64,000 nt of DNA, from positions 434,001-498,000 of the forward strand of contig NZ_RXLO01000004.1 of the NCBI RefSeq assembly GCF_003958645.1, in the 5' to 3' direction. Below, one piece after another: positions 47,731-55,426 of the stretch. Origin of the DNA: Chitinophaga rhizosphaerae. GTDB lineage: Bacteria > Bacteroidota > Bacteroidia > Chitinophagales > Chitinophagaceae. Made by a program: the position numbers and the translations under genes. The notes under the pieces were generated by a model. The model was not told the origin of the DNA. It searched no databases and worked only from the letters and a program-made list of their open reading frames with translations. How positions within the stretch are numbered: position 1 is the first letter of the stretch; every line of letters starts with the position of its first letter.

Positions 47731-47814
47731 TTAAATCTTGTCGAAATAATCTACCGATGCGAAAAGCAGCCAGAAGCATACGAGCCCGGCGAGCAAAAGG
47801 AGCAGGATCAGCAT
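47731..47814 (-). CDS. 27-residue single-helix membrane peptide upstream of kdpF
   Basis: The peptide begins MLILLLLLAGLVCFWLLF, a complete transmembrane helix, and ends in the acidic/aromatic tail ASVDYFDKI. It overlaps the stop of the preceding gene as ATGCTGA and lies 13 bp before kdpF, so it is placed for coupled translation inside the operon. I do not recognise a named family. By position and form it may be a second small subunit of the Kdp complex; that is inference. Confidence 0.7.
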   Translation of the reverse strand: MLILLLLLAGLVCFWLLFASVDYFDKI

Positions 47815-48143
47815 TGTGAATTATTTAAGATGAATTGACGGCGCGCGCTTTGCAGCGACGCGGGCAGGAGCGTTTTCACCGGCGCGTTCAGCAGCGGCGA
47901 AAGCCCGAAAAGGAATACCGACTCGATGGCGTCGCGCAATTGGCGGCTGCCGTTCTTGTACAACACGCCGGCCATGGAAAAGCATTTCCGGATTTCGGGC
48001 AATGCGCCTGTGCGGATCATTTTCCGCGTATACGCCGTAAAAGCCTGGATAACTTTGGCCGGCGCGCCGCCGGGTTCCGCTTCGGTGCGGAGGCCGGGGA
48101 TCTGTTGCGCCAGCAGGAGATGGATTTTAGCATCCGGTAACAT
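47808..48143 (-). CDS. Unknown leader protein of the kdp operon
   Basis: The 111-residue soluble protein starts at the ATG at 48143; a GTG at 48161 lies in the likely promoter and is rejected. It is mostly helical, with AKIHLLLAQQIPGL, then a basic stretch (FTAYTRKMIRTGALPEIRKC) and FSMAGVLYKNGSRQLRDAIE, and a Leu-rich end. No signal peptide, membrane helix or DNA-binding motif is evident. It is the first gene after the sigma-54-type promoter and overlaps the micro-membrane gene by 7 bp. It could be a regulator or assembly factor for Kdp. I do not recognise the family with confidence. Confidence 0.75.
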   Translation of the reverse strand: MLPDAKIHLLLAQQIPGLRTEAEPGGAPAKVIQAFTAYTRKMIRTGALPEIRKCFSMAGVLYKNGSRQLRDAIESVFLFGLSPLLNAPVKTLLPASLQSARRQFILNNSQC

Positions 48144-48167
48144 GATAGGTGATTTTGGCACCCTAAA

Positions 48168-48182
48168 GCCAGCGGAGTGCCA
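48168..48182 (-). promoter_or_regulatory. Candidate sigma-54 promoter of the kdp operon
   Basis: On the minus strand TGGCAC-TCCGC-TGGC matches the -24 TGGCAC exactly and the -12 TTGC with one mismatch. The essential GG and GC doublets are at the correct spacing. Transcription would start near 48157, about 14 nt before the ATG at 48143. The gene immediately upstream encodes an NtrC-type sigma-54 activator. Confidence 0.6.
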
Positions 48183-48229
48183 CTTCTTGCAAATCCATCA
48201 TAAACCCATCATAATCAACGAAATAAAAA

Positions 48230-48257
48230 GCCGGCATGTCTTTTCAGACGTGCCGGC
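48230..48257. terminator. Hairpin between ntrC-type gene and kdp operon
   Basis: GCCGGCATGTC and GACGTGCCGGC pair over 11 bp with one mismatch around TTTTCA. It lies downstream of the activator gene stop (48298) and may terminate that transcript, isolating the kdp promoter. Confidence 0.55.
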
Positions 48258-48261
48258 ACCA

Positions 48262-48296
48262 TGCAAAAACGGAAGGGTAGTTTGCAAAAACGGTAG
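48262..48296 (-). promoter_or_regulatory. Direct repeats, candidate upstream activating sequence
   Basis: Two copies of TGCAAAAACGG(A/T)AG on the plus strand start at 48262 and 48283, exactly 21 bp apart (two helical turns). They lie about 80-115 bp upstream of the sigma-54-type promoter, the usual place for NtrC-family binding sites. A third TTGCAAAT occurs near 48188-48195. Confidence 0.5.
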
Positions 48297-48297
48297 G

Positions 48298-49635
48298 TCA
48301 GCGGATGTTGTATTCCTTGATTTTATTGTACAAAGTGGTCAGCCCGATCCGGAGCATTTCTGCCGCCCGGGTCTTGTTGCCGTTCACGGCCTGCAGTACG
48401 CGGGTGATGTGTTTCTTTTCCATATCCGCGAGGCTCAGCGGGGCGGGGCCATCGTTTTCCGGATGGGTAAATTCCAGCGGCAGCACGCCGGTATCCAATT
48501 CGTTACCCTCTGCCAGGATCACCGCTCTTTCGATGACGTTGCGCAGTTCCCGGATGTTGCCGCGCCAGTGGTGGTTTTCCAGCGCCTGGCGGAAGGCGGC
48601 CGTCATCCCCGTGATGCGCTTGCCGTTTTTGGGGCCCAACTGCGCCAGGAAGTAATCGGCGAGCAAAGGCACATCCTGCCGGCGCTCGTTCAAAGCAGGC
48701 AGCTGTATCTGGAAGGCCGACAGTCTATAATAAAGATCCGCGCGGAAAGTGCCTTTTTCGGCTTCCTTTTCCAGGTCGCGGTTGGTAGCGGCGAGGATGC
48801 GGATATTGACTTTCAGGGGCCTGGAATCGCCCACTTTATAGAATTCCCGCGTTTCCAGCACGCGGAGCAGTTTGGCTTGCAGGTCGAGCGCCATTTCGCC
48901 GATCTCGTCGAGGAAAATGGTGCCGTTGTTCGCTTCTTCGAGGAAACCTTTCTTGTCTTTCACCGCCCCGGTAAACGCACCGGCTTTATGGCCGAACAGT
49001 TCGCTTTCGAGGATTTCCTTTCCGAAGGCGCTGCAATTCACCGCCACGAACGGTTGGCTGGAACGGGCGCTGGCGCGGTGGATGGCCTGTGCGAACACTT
49101 CCTTCCCCGAGCCCGTTTCCCCGAGCAGCAACACCGTAGCATCGGTAGCCGCCACTTTGCGGGCCAGGTTCACGGCCTCGAGAATGCGTGGCGACTGTCC
49201 GATCACCTGGCTGAAATCATGTTTGCCGCCCAGCTTTTCTTCCAGCGAGCGCACCCGGAACTGGAGGCGCGCCTTGTCCATCGCTTTGCTCACCAGCGGA
49301 AGAATGCGGTTATTGTCGTCGCCTTTCGTGAGATAATCGAACGCGCCGTTCTTGATCGCCTGCACACCATCGGCAATGTTGCCGTAGGCCGTGAGTACGA
49401 GGATTTCCGTATCGGGATGGGAGGATTTTAATTGCCGGGCCAGCTCAACACCATTGGCATCCGGGAGTTTCACGTCGGACAGGATGACGTGGACTTCCGA
49501 TTTATCGAGCAGTTTGTGGGCGGACCGTGCGTCTGGCGCTTCCAAAACCGTATAGCCTTCCAGTGTGAGAAGGCGGGCGAGGAGTTTCCGGAGTTGCGCT
49601 TCATCGTCGATGATGAGGATCGTGCCTTGGGTCAT
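48298..49635 (-). CDS. NtrC-type sigma-54-dependent response regulator
   Basis: This 445-residue activator has a receiver domain with Asp54 in ILSDVKLPDANG and LTKGD. The AAA+ domain has Walker A GETGSGKE, the canonical sigma-54-contacting GAFTGA and Walker B GTIFLDEIGEM. A Fis-type HTH ends the protein (AVNGNKTRAAEMLRIGLTTLYNKI). It must work with sigma-54 RNA polymerase from an enhancer. It lies directly upstream of the kdp genes in the same direction and is the only transcription regulator in that locus. It probably substitutes for KdpE. Confidence 0.94.
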   Translation of the reverse strand: MTQGTILIIDDEAQLRKLLARLLTLEGYTVLEAPDARSAHKLLDKSEVHVILSDVKLPDANGVELARQLKSSHPDTEILVLTAYGNIADGVQAIKNGAFDYLTKGDDNNRILPLVSKAMDKARLQFRVRSLEEKLGGKHDFSQVIGQSPRILEAVNLARKVAATDATVLLLGETGSGKEVFAQAIHRASARSSQPFVAVNCSAFGKEILESELFGHKAGAFTGAVKDKKGFLEEANNGTIFLDEIGEMALDLQAKLLRVLETREFYKVGDSRPLKVNIRILAATNRDLEKEAEKGTFRADLYYRLSAFQIQLPALNERRQDVPLLADYFLAQLGPKNGKRITGMTAAFRQALENHHWRGNIRELRNVIERAVILAEGNELDTGVLPLEFTHPENDGPAPLSLADMEKKHITRVLQAVNGNKTRAAEMLRIGLTTLYNKIKEYNIR

Positions 49636-49652
49636 GGGAGCAAATGTAGCGC

Positions 49653-49688
49653 AAAAAAACCGGGACCGACAAATGTCACTTCCCGGTT
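49653..49688 (-). terminator. Rho-independent terminator after the DUF4199-like gene
   Basis: On the minus strand AACCGGGA and TCCCGGTT form an 8-bp outer stem around a partly paired inner part and are followed by a run of T. It separates the 49718 gene from the activator gene. Confidence 0.65.
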
Positions 49689-49717
49689 CGTTCCCGTTGA
49701 TGCTATTCTTTTTCGCC

Positions 49718-50212
49718 TTAGCCGGCGTTTTCGGATTTCTGGTCCCTTTTCACGGCGATGGCCCCTATCAACGTGCCGAGCACGCCCAATGTAACATTGG
49801 CGAACAGGATATTCCCGACCATGAAGACCCAAAACCCCTGCCTCGTTTGCACACTATATTCATTGATGCGCGCCTCTTCGGTGGTAATGTTGAGCGTGGC
49901 CGGATCGGCAGGCACGGTCACCAGATGGAAAAGCACCGTCACCGTGGCGATCATGATCGTGGCAAGCACCGTGGTAATGATACCCGATACCGCCAGCTGG
50001 TACAGCGATGCCCCGCCGCCCAGCGCACTATTGGCGTGAACGACCGCCAGCATGACGCCGATGAATATAACGCCGTTGATGATGTAACCGGTCCACAGAT
50101 CGGTGAACCAGTGCGTAAGGTAAAAGATCCCGGCCAGCGCAATGCAGACCGCCGTGATGATGAAGCTGTATACCCAAACCAGCCTGAGAATAGAATGTTC
50201 GGCTCTTGCCAT
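49718..50212 (-). CDS. DUF4199-like four-helix membrane protein
   Basis: The 164-residue protein has hydrophobic helices near residues 10-32, 40-60, 70-95 and 130-155, with a short polar loop before the last one (TLNITTEEARINEYS). The arrangement resembles DUF4199 proteins common in Bacteroidetes. The ATG at 50212 is preferred over 50251 since the helical part starts right after it. It stands alone with its own terminator. No function is known. Confidence 0.6.
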   Translation of the reverse strand: MARAEHSILRLVWVYSFIITAVCIALAGIFYLTHWFTDLWTGYIINGVIFIGVMLAVVHANSALGGGASLYQLAVSGIITTVLATIMIATVTVLFHLVTVPADPATLNITTEEARINEYSVQTRQGFWVFMVGNILFANVTLGVLGTLIGAIAVKRDQKSENAG

Positions 50213-50341
50213 GGGACTGCGGATTTGGTGAACAATAGCCGTTTCCGGCATTTACAACCTATCCCATCCAATTGGCATGCCATTACAGGAAAAATCCCCT
50301 GTCAAAACATGATAAAAACCCTCGCCCACAGTTGTTTTCCA

Positions 50342-52984
50342 TTATTCTCCGGCCACTTTCAGTATGGCTCTCAGATCGTTTTTCGCGGTGAGGATGCCCG
50401 CCCACAGATCGCCCTTTTTGTCCAGTCTTTTCCCGATGTTGCCCATGTGATAATCCTCCATTTTGAGATGCTTCGTCACTTCCTTCCACTCCAGCGGCGC
50501 GGAAACGGTGGCCCCGGGCTTCGGCCGCACGGAATACGCCGACGCGATGGTTTGTCCTCTGCGGTTTTGCAGGAAATCGATATAGACTTTCTTCTTCCGT
50601 TTCGATTTGGTGCGCTCCACGCTCGTAATTTCCGGTAACATGGCGTTCACTTCCTGCGCCAGGTATTCCGCAAACAGCTTGCAGGTATCGAAATCGTGCT
50701 TCGCACCGGTCGGGATACAGATATGCATACCGCGCGAACCGGAGGTTTTGACGAAAGAAACGATATCGCGGGATTCGAGCAACTTCCGCACCGCGAGCGC
50801 CGTTTCCACCACATGCACGAACGCAATGTCGTCCGGATCGAGGTCGATAACGATATAATCCGGATGGTCCGGCTTTTTCAATCTCGACAGCCAGGGATTG
50901 ATCTCGATGCAGCCCAGGTTTACCATCCAGGCCAGCGTGGCTTCGTTGTTGCAAACGAGATAATCGATCTCCCGGTCCGAGGATTCCGACCATACCTGCG
51001 CGGTTTTCAGCCACGACGGAACGGTTTTCAAGTCGAGGTCTTTCTGGTAAAAACTGGGCCCGGCGATGCCATTGGGAAAGCGGTTCAGGCTTAGCGGACG
51101 GTCCTTCAAATGCGGTAAAATCACCTCCGCCACCGATAGATAATAATCCACCAGCCGCCCTTTCGTGATCTGTTCCTTCGGCCAGTAAATTTTCTGTTGA
51201 TTGGTGAGCGACACGGTTTTCCCGTTCAGTTTCATTTCCCGGTCGTTTTCCGGAGCGGCCTTCGCTGTGGAGGCTTTCTTCGCGGTTGCTTTCATATCGG
51301 CAGGTTTTGAAGCCGGCAAGTGCCGCGGGGTTTCGCGGACGACGGATTTGGCGGGCTTATCGTCGCGCAGGGCGATGAATATGGGTTGGCGCAAATGCCC
51401 GTCGTTAGTCCATTCCGAAAACTTGACTTCGCAGACGAGCTGCGGTTTCAGCCAGGTGACGGGCATATTTGTTTTGATTTTTTCCCTGAATGGCGATGCG
51501 TTGGTGACGAGTGGCTGGAGCCGGGCGTGCATGTCCCTGAGCCCGGCATCGTTGAACCCGCCCCCGCAGTGGCCGATGTAGCGGAGCGATCCGTTGTCGT
51601 ACACGCCGAGAACGAGGGCGCCGATGTTTTTGCGGCTGCCGCGGGGTGCGGTGAATCCGCAAATGACGGCTTCCTGGCGGTTGAGCACTTTCACTTTGAG
51701 CCAGTTGAGGGAGCGGGCCCCCTCTGCGTAGGTGCTTTCGCCGTTCTTGGCGATCACGCCTTCCCACCCGGCTTTCTTCGCTTTTTCGAAATGCTGGATG
51801 CCTTTCCCTTCCACGTGCCCCGAGAATATCACGGCGGGATCGTTTAGCTGATCCACGATTTGCCGGAGGAGTTCTTTCCTTTCCAGCAGGGTCAGGTCTT
51901 CCAGCGGATGGCCATCGAGGTAAAGGAGGTCGAAAACGGCGTAAGCGAGGTTCCCTTTGCGGGTGGTTTTGTAATGCTGTAGCGCCTGGAAATCCGATTT
52001 GCCGCGGGCGCCGGCGATGATAACTTCCCCGTCGAGCACTACGTTGTGGGGAATTCGCTCCACAGCTTCTACGATCGGTTGATATATTTCATTGAAAGAC
52101 AAATTGTTGCGGGAATACAATTCCGCTTTCCCGTTCTTCACCGCGGCAATGGCGCGGTATCCGTCCCACTTGTTTTCGAAAATCCAGCCGGGGCGGTCGA
52201 AGGGCGCGTCTACGAGCGTGGCGAGCATGGGCTTGTAGTGTCCCTTCATCGGCTCACCTTTCGCCGCTTTTTTTTTACCGGTGGATGCAGTTTCCCTTGC
52301 CGCCGCTTTTTTTGCCGGCGCTTTATTAGCGGCTTTCCTGGAAGATGCAGATTTTGATGGCGCTGTTTTTTTGACGACCGTTTTCTTTGCCGCTGTTTTC
52401 GCTTCGGGTTTCGTGTTATGCGGCCCTTTCCCCTTCGCGATCACCGTTTTGGGCGTGTGGTCTTCACTGTCGTACGCGTCATGAACGGCGAATTTATCAT
52501 TGTGCTTGATGAGCAGCCATGCATTCTCTTCGCGCCCGCCGCGCATCTTCACCAGCGCAAATTCTCCTTTCAGTTTCTTTCCGTGCAGGACCACTTTCAA
52601 ACTGCCCGATTTCCACTCTTTCAGCGCTTCCTTGTCGAACGGCCGACCGTTCGGTTCGAGGAGCTCGTACGTCCCCTTATCCCAGATGTACACGTATCCC
52701 GCGCCGTAATTCCCTGGCGGGATTTCGCCCTGAAAATCTTTGTAGTCGAACGGGTGATCTTCCACTTCCATGGCCAGGCGCTTGTCTGCCGGGTTCAGCG
52801 ACGGGCCTTTCGGTACCGCCCAGCTTTTGAGCACGCCGTCCATTTCGAGGCGGAAATCGTAATGCAGGCGCGTGGCGTGGTGGCGCTGTATGACGAAAAT
52901 GTGGTCTTTCCCCGATGCTTTTCCGGACTTTGGCTCGCTGGTCTTCTTGAAATCCCGTTTCTGGTTATATTTCGTCAGGCTCAT
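50342..52984 (-). CDS. ligD: ATP-dependent DNA ligase D (phosphoesterase-ligase-polymerase)
   Basis: The 880-residue enzyme repairs double-strand breaks by non-homologous end joining with Ku. An N-terminal 3'-phosphoesterase (about 28-170) has QRHHATRLHYDFRLE and HPFDYKDFQGEIP. A Lys/Ala-rich linker follows (about 185-245). The ligase domain has catalytic Lys272 in FENKWDGYR and an OB-fold. The C-terminal primase-polymerase (about 595-880) has IVIDLDPDD and the TSGSRGMHI motif. The order PE-LIG-POL differs from the mycobacterial POL-PE-LIG. The gene overlaps ku by 4 bp (ATGA). Confidence 0.96.
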   Translation of the reverse strand: MSLTKYNQKRDFKKTSEPKSGKASGKDHIFVIQRHHATRLHYDFRLEMDGVLKSWAVPKGPSLNPADKRLAMEVEDHPFDYKDFQGEIPPGNYGAGYVYIWDKGTYELLEPNGRPFDKEALKEWKSGSLKVVLHGKKLKGEFALVKMRGGREENAWLLIKHNDKFAVHDAYDSEDHTPKTVIAKGKGPHNTKPEAKTAAKKTVVKKTAPSKSASSRKAANKAPAKKAAARETASTGKKKAAKGEPMKGHYKPMLATLVDAPFDRPGWIFENKWDGYRAIAAVKNGKAELYSRNNLSFNEIYQPIVEAVERIPHNVVLDGEVIIAGARGKSDFQALQHYKTTRKGNLAYAVFDLLYLDGHPLEDLTLLERKELLRQIVDQLNDPAVIFSGHVEGKGIQHFEKAKKAGWEGVIAKNGESTYAEGARSLNWLKVKVLNRQEAVICGFTAPRGSRKNIGALVLGVYDNGSLRYIGHCGGGFNDAGLRDMHARLQPLVTNASPFREKIKTNMPVTWLKPQLVCEVKFSEWTNDGHLRQPIFIALRDDKPAKSVVRETPRHLPASKPADMKATAKKASTAKAAPENDREMKLNGKTVSLTNQQKIYWPKEQITKGRLVDYYLSVAEVILPHLKDRPLSLNRFPNGIAGPSFYQKDLDLKTVPSWLKTAQVWSESSDREIDYLVCNNEATLAWMVNLGCIEINPWLSRLKKPDHPDYIVIDLDPDDIAFVHVVETALAVRKLLESRDIVSFVKTSGSRGMHICIPTGAKHDFDTCKLFAEYLAQEVNAMLPEITSVERTKSKRKKKVYIDFLQNRRGQTIASAYSVRPKPGATVSAPLEWKEVTKHLKMEDYHMGNIGKRLDKKGDLWAGILTAKNDLRAILKVAGE

Positions 52985-53754
52985 GATACGCGTTTTTTAG
53001 TGCCCAGGCTGGCTTTCAGCTGTTCGAAAAGATCGGTGCCTTTCGTGGTGGCCACTTTCATTTTCTTCACGACGGCCCGTTTACCGGCCGCTTTGGCTTT
53101 GATGATGCGGAGAAGCTCTTCGCGGTAAGTGTCTTTATAGGCGCTGATATCGAAGGTCTCGGAATAGCTTTCTACCAGTTTGACGGCCATGTCCAGCTCT
53201 TTTTTGGGGATGGCCGTGGCGTCGGGGAGCTTCAGTTCGTCCGGCTCCCGGACCTCTTCTGCGAACCGCAGCCGGTGAAGCATGAGATAATCGCCGTTGG
53301 CGCGCACCACGGCAAGGTGCTCCTGTGTCCGCAACACAAACAGCGCCACCCCCACCTTACGGGTTTTTCCCAGGGTTTTCAGCAACAATTGGTACGCCTT
53401 GCCGCCGCCTTTATCGGGCTCTATGAAGTACGCCGTCTCGAAATACACGGCATCTATCTCGTCTGTTCCGGCAAATGACGATATTTCGATGATTTTGCTC
53501 TTTTTCGGGCTCGCATCTTCATAATCATGTTCGTCGAGCACAATGTATTTGTCGTTGTAATTGTATGCTTTGACGATGTTTTCCCAGGCCACTTCCTTTC
53601 CTGTTTTCTCGTTGATGCGTTGAAAACGGATGCGGGAATGGTCTTTTTTGTCCAGCATATCCAGGTCCAGCCGGCTTTCCTGGATGGCGCTGTAAAGCTT
53701 CACCGGAATGTTAACGAGGCCGAAGCCGATGCTGCCTGTCCAAATGGCTCTCAT
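52981..53754 (-). CDS. ku: Non-homologous end-joining protein Ku
   Basis: The 257-residue protein starts MRAIWTGSIGFGLVNIPVKLY, the standard bacterial Ku N-terminus, followed by RIRFQRINEKTGKEVAW and the beta-barrel core that encircles DNA ends. The C-terminal tail is basic (KAKAAGKRAVVKKMKVAT...), as in Ku proteins that recruit LigD. An in-frame upstream ATG at 53787 is rejected because the conserved domain starts at 53754. It is translationally coupled to ligD. Confidence 0.97.
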   Translation of the reverse strand: MRAIWTGSIGFGLVNIPVKLYSAIQESRLDLDMLDKKDHSRIRFQRINEKTGKEVAWENIVKAYNYNDKYIVLDEHDYEDASPKKSKIIEISSFAGTDEIDAVYFETAYFIEPDKGGGKAYQLLLKTLGKTRKVGVALFVLRTQEHLAVVRANGDYLMLHRLRFAEEVREPDELKLPDATAIPKKELDMAVKLVESYSETFDISAYKDTYREELLRIIKAKAAGKRAVVKKMKVATTKGTDLFEQLKASLGTKKRVS

Positions 53755-53973
53755 GTGGAAACGGTTTAGTGTATACCTGTACAACAATCATTATACCATG
53801 GTAGTTGCACGGAAAAGCCGTTCCGGGAGCGGAACGGCCTTGTTTCTTCATATGCATAACTATCGGGGGAATTTGCTATAAATGTATTTGATCGCTTCAT
53901 GCATCCTGTGCCAACAATCAGGCCATTTTTTTCGTCCGTGGCATGTGATTTGGATTTCAAAGGGTAATCAAAC

Positions 53974-54351
53974 ATGACTTTTATGGAAAACCTGAGAACA
54001 GATAAACCCGGCGAAATGAACACCCTGTCGCAAGTAATGGCCAAATTGCACTCGAAAGGCTATGATGTCGAGTTCAAGATGAGTGACCATGGCCGGATGC
54101 AGCCCACAGAAGGCGATGAGATCTATAACCCGGACGATCTGCTCATCATCAAAACCTACCGTTTCGAAGGGGAATCAGACCCTTCAGACAATTCGGTGTT
54201 GTACCTGATGGAAGACAAAAACGGCAAGAAAGGGTACGTGCTCGACGCTTACGGGGCTTACACCTCGCACGATGAAGCGGGATTCGACGAATTCCTGCAG
54301 AAGATACCGGTCGAAGATCGGGAAGAACAGCAGATCTTCGGCGGACTGTGA
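53974..54351 (+). CDS. Uncharacterised small acidic Bacteroidetes protein
   Basis: The 125-residue soluble protein has the segments LSQVMAKLHSKGYDVEF, YRFEGESDPSDNSVLYL and KGYVLDAYGAYTS. These match a family of short Bacteroidetes proteins often labelled 'phosphoribosylpyrophosphate synthetase' in databases, a name the size and sequence do not support. AAAGGG lies about ten bases before the ATG. It sits alone between the ku and topoisomerase genes, and a terminator hairpin follows. Function is unknown. Confidence 0.75.
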   Translation: MTFMENLRTDKPGEMNTLSQVMAKLHSKGYDVEFKMSDHGRMQPTEGDEIYNPDDLLIIKTYRFEGESDPSDNSVLYLMEDKNGKKGYVLDAYGAYTSHDEAGFDEFLQKIPVEDREEQQIFGGL

Positions 54352-54376
54352 TGCATGAACTACATGTAAACGAGAG

Positions 54377-54408
54377 CGGCGGCGCCTTTCAGGGGCGTCG
54401 CCGTTTTT
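54377..54408 (+). terminator. Terminator hairpin overlapping the topoisomerase 3' end
   Basis: CGGCGGCGCC pairs with GGCGTCGCCG (10 bp, one mismatch) and is followed by TTTTT on the plus strand. It terminates the small gene ending at 54351, and the stop codon of the convergent topoisomerase gene (54389) lies inside it. Confidence 0.65.
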
Positions 54409-55426
54409 GTGTATGATGATCTTTCAGGATTTTCAACAGTAGTTTTTCGTCCACACTTTGCCCTAGGTATTTCCCCAATCCGCCGCTTTCGTAAAGATCG
54501 GTGAGGGCGGGGTGGACGTAGTATTTCTTACACACCGCGCGGGTATTCCCCAGTTTCCGGGCCACCTGGTCCAGTACCTCCACAATTTTGCGTTTGCAAT
54601 CCGCGGCCGACTGTCCCGTTTCACATGCCGCCAGGAGGTGCAGGGCTTCGAGGGTGCCGGCCCAGGTACGGAAGTCTTTGCATGTGAAATCCTCACCGGT
54701 AATGCTTTTCAGGTAGTCGTTGAGCGCGCCGGAATCGAGGCTTTTCACTTCGCCGTTTTCATAATACTGGAAAAGCTCCTGGCCGGGGATATCCCTGACT
54801 TTGCGCAAGAGCCGCGCCAGCGCCGCGTGCCGCAGCTCTATCTGCTGTTCCACGCCTTTCTTCCCTTTGAACCGGAACAGCGCGGATTGGCCGTTGAACC
54901 GGACGTGTTTATTCCGTAAGGTAGTAAGGCCGTAGGATTGGTATTTACTTTCATATTCCGCGTTGCCCACCCGCATAAGGGTTTCTTCCATCACGCGCAT
55001 GGCAATGGCGCATACCCGCGGTAGATCGAGCGTTTTTCGCCGTAAGTCCTTCGTCACCTGCCGCCTGAGCTTCGGCAGTTGTTTCCCGAATGCGAGCAAT
55101 CGGTAAAACTTCGTTTCGTTGCATACTTCCGCCCATCGGGCATGGTAGCGGTATTGCCGGCGCCCCAGTGCATCGGTGCCCGTTGCCTGGAGGTGACCGT
55201 TCAGGAAAGGGCAAATCCACACGTTTTCCCAGGCCGGCGGCAATACCAGTCCACGGATGCGGGCCAGCACGTCTTTGTCTGTCACGCGGCGGCCCTGGGC
55301 GTCGGTATAATAAAATCCACCGCGCATGCGATGTCTCGTAATGCCCGCCATTCCCGGCTGAACGTAGCGGAGGCGGGCGGCCTGCGCCACGGCGGGCGCA
55401 TCAGCCGTTAACAATTTCTCCTCCAT
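54389..55426 (-). CDS. Type IB DNA topoisomerase
   Basis: The 345-residue enzyme relaxes supercoils through a 3'-phosphotyrosine intermediate. It has the small N-terminal beta domain (YVQPGMAGITRHRMRGGFYYTD), the catalytic-domain segments KDFRTWAGTLEAL (with the conserved Arg) and VGNAEYESKYQSYGLTTLR, and the nucleophile Tyr303 in KKYYVHPALTDLY. This is the poxvirus/Deinococcus-like bacterial form. Its start overlaps the downstream end of the SDR gene by 26 bp, so the two are likely co-transcribed. The location next to NHEJ genes suggests a DNA-maintenance role under stress. Confidence 0.94.
   Translation of the reverse strand: MEEKLLTADAPAVAQAARLRYVQPGMAGITRHRMRGGFYYTDAQGRRVTDKDVLARIRGLVLPPAWENVWICPFLNGHLQATGTDALGRRQYRYHARWAEVCNETKFYRLLAFGKQLPKLRRQVTKDLRRKTLDLPRVCAIAMRVMEETLMRVGNAEYESKYQSYGLTTLRNKHVRFNGQSALFRFKGKKGVEQQIELRHAALARLLRKVRDIPGQELFQYYENGEVKSLDSGALNDYLKSITGEDFTCKDFRTWAGTLEALHLLAACETGQSAADCKRKIVEVLDQVARKLGNTRAVCKKYYVHPALTDLYESGGLGKYLGQSVDEKLLLKILKDHHTQKRRRP

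Noticed and set aside
53901..53916. TTGGCAC-N4-TGC upstream of ku on the minus strand
   Set aside because: The spacing between the GG and GC doublets is 2 bp too short for a sigma-54 promoter.
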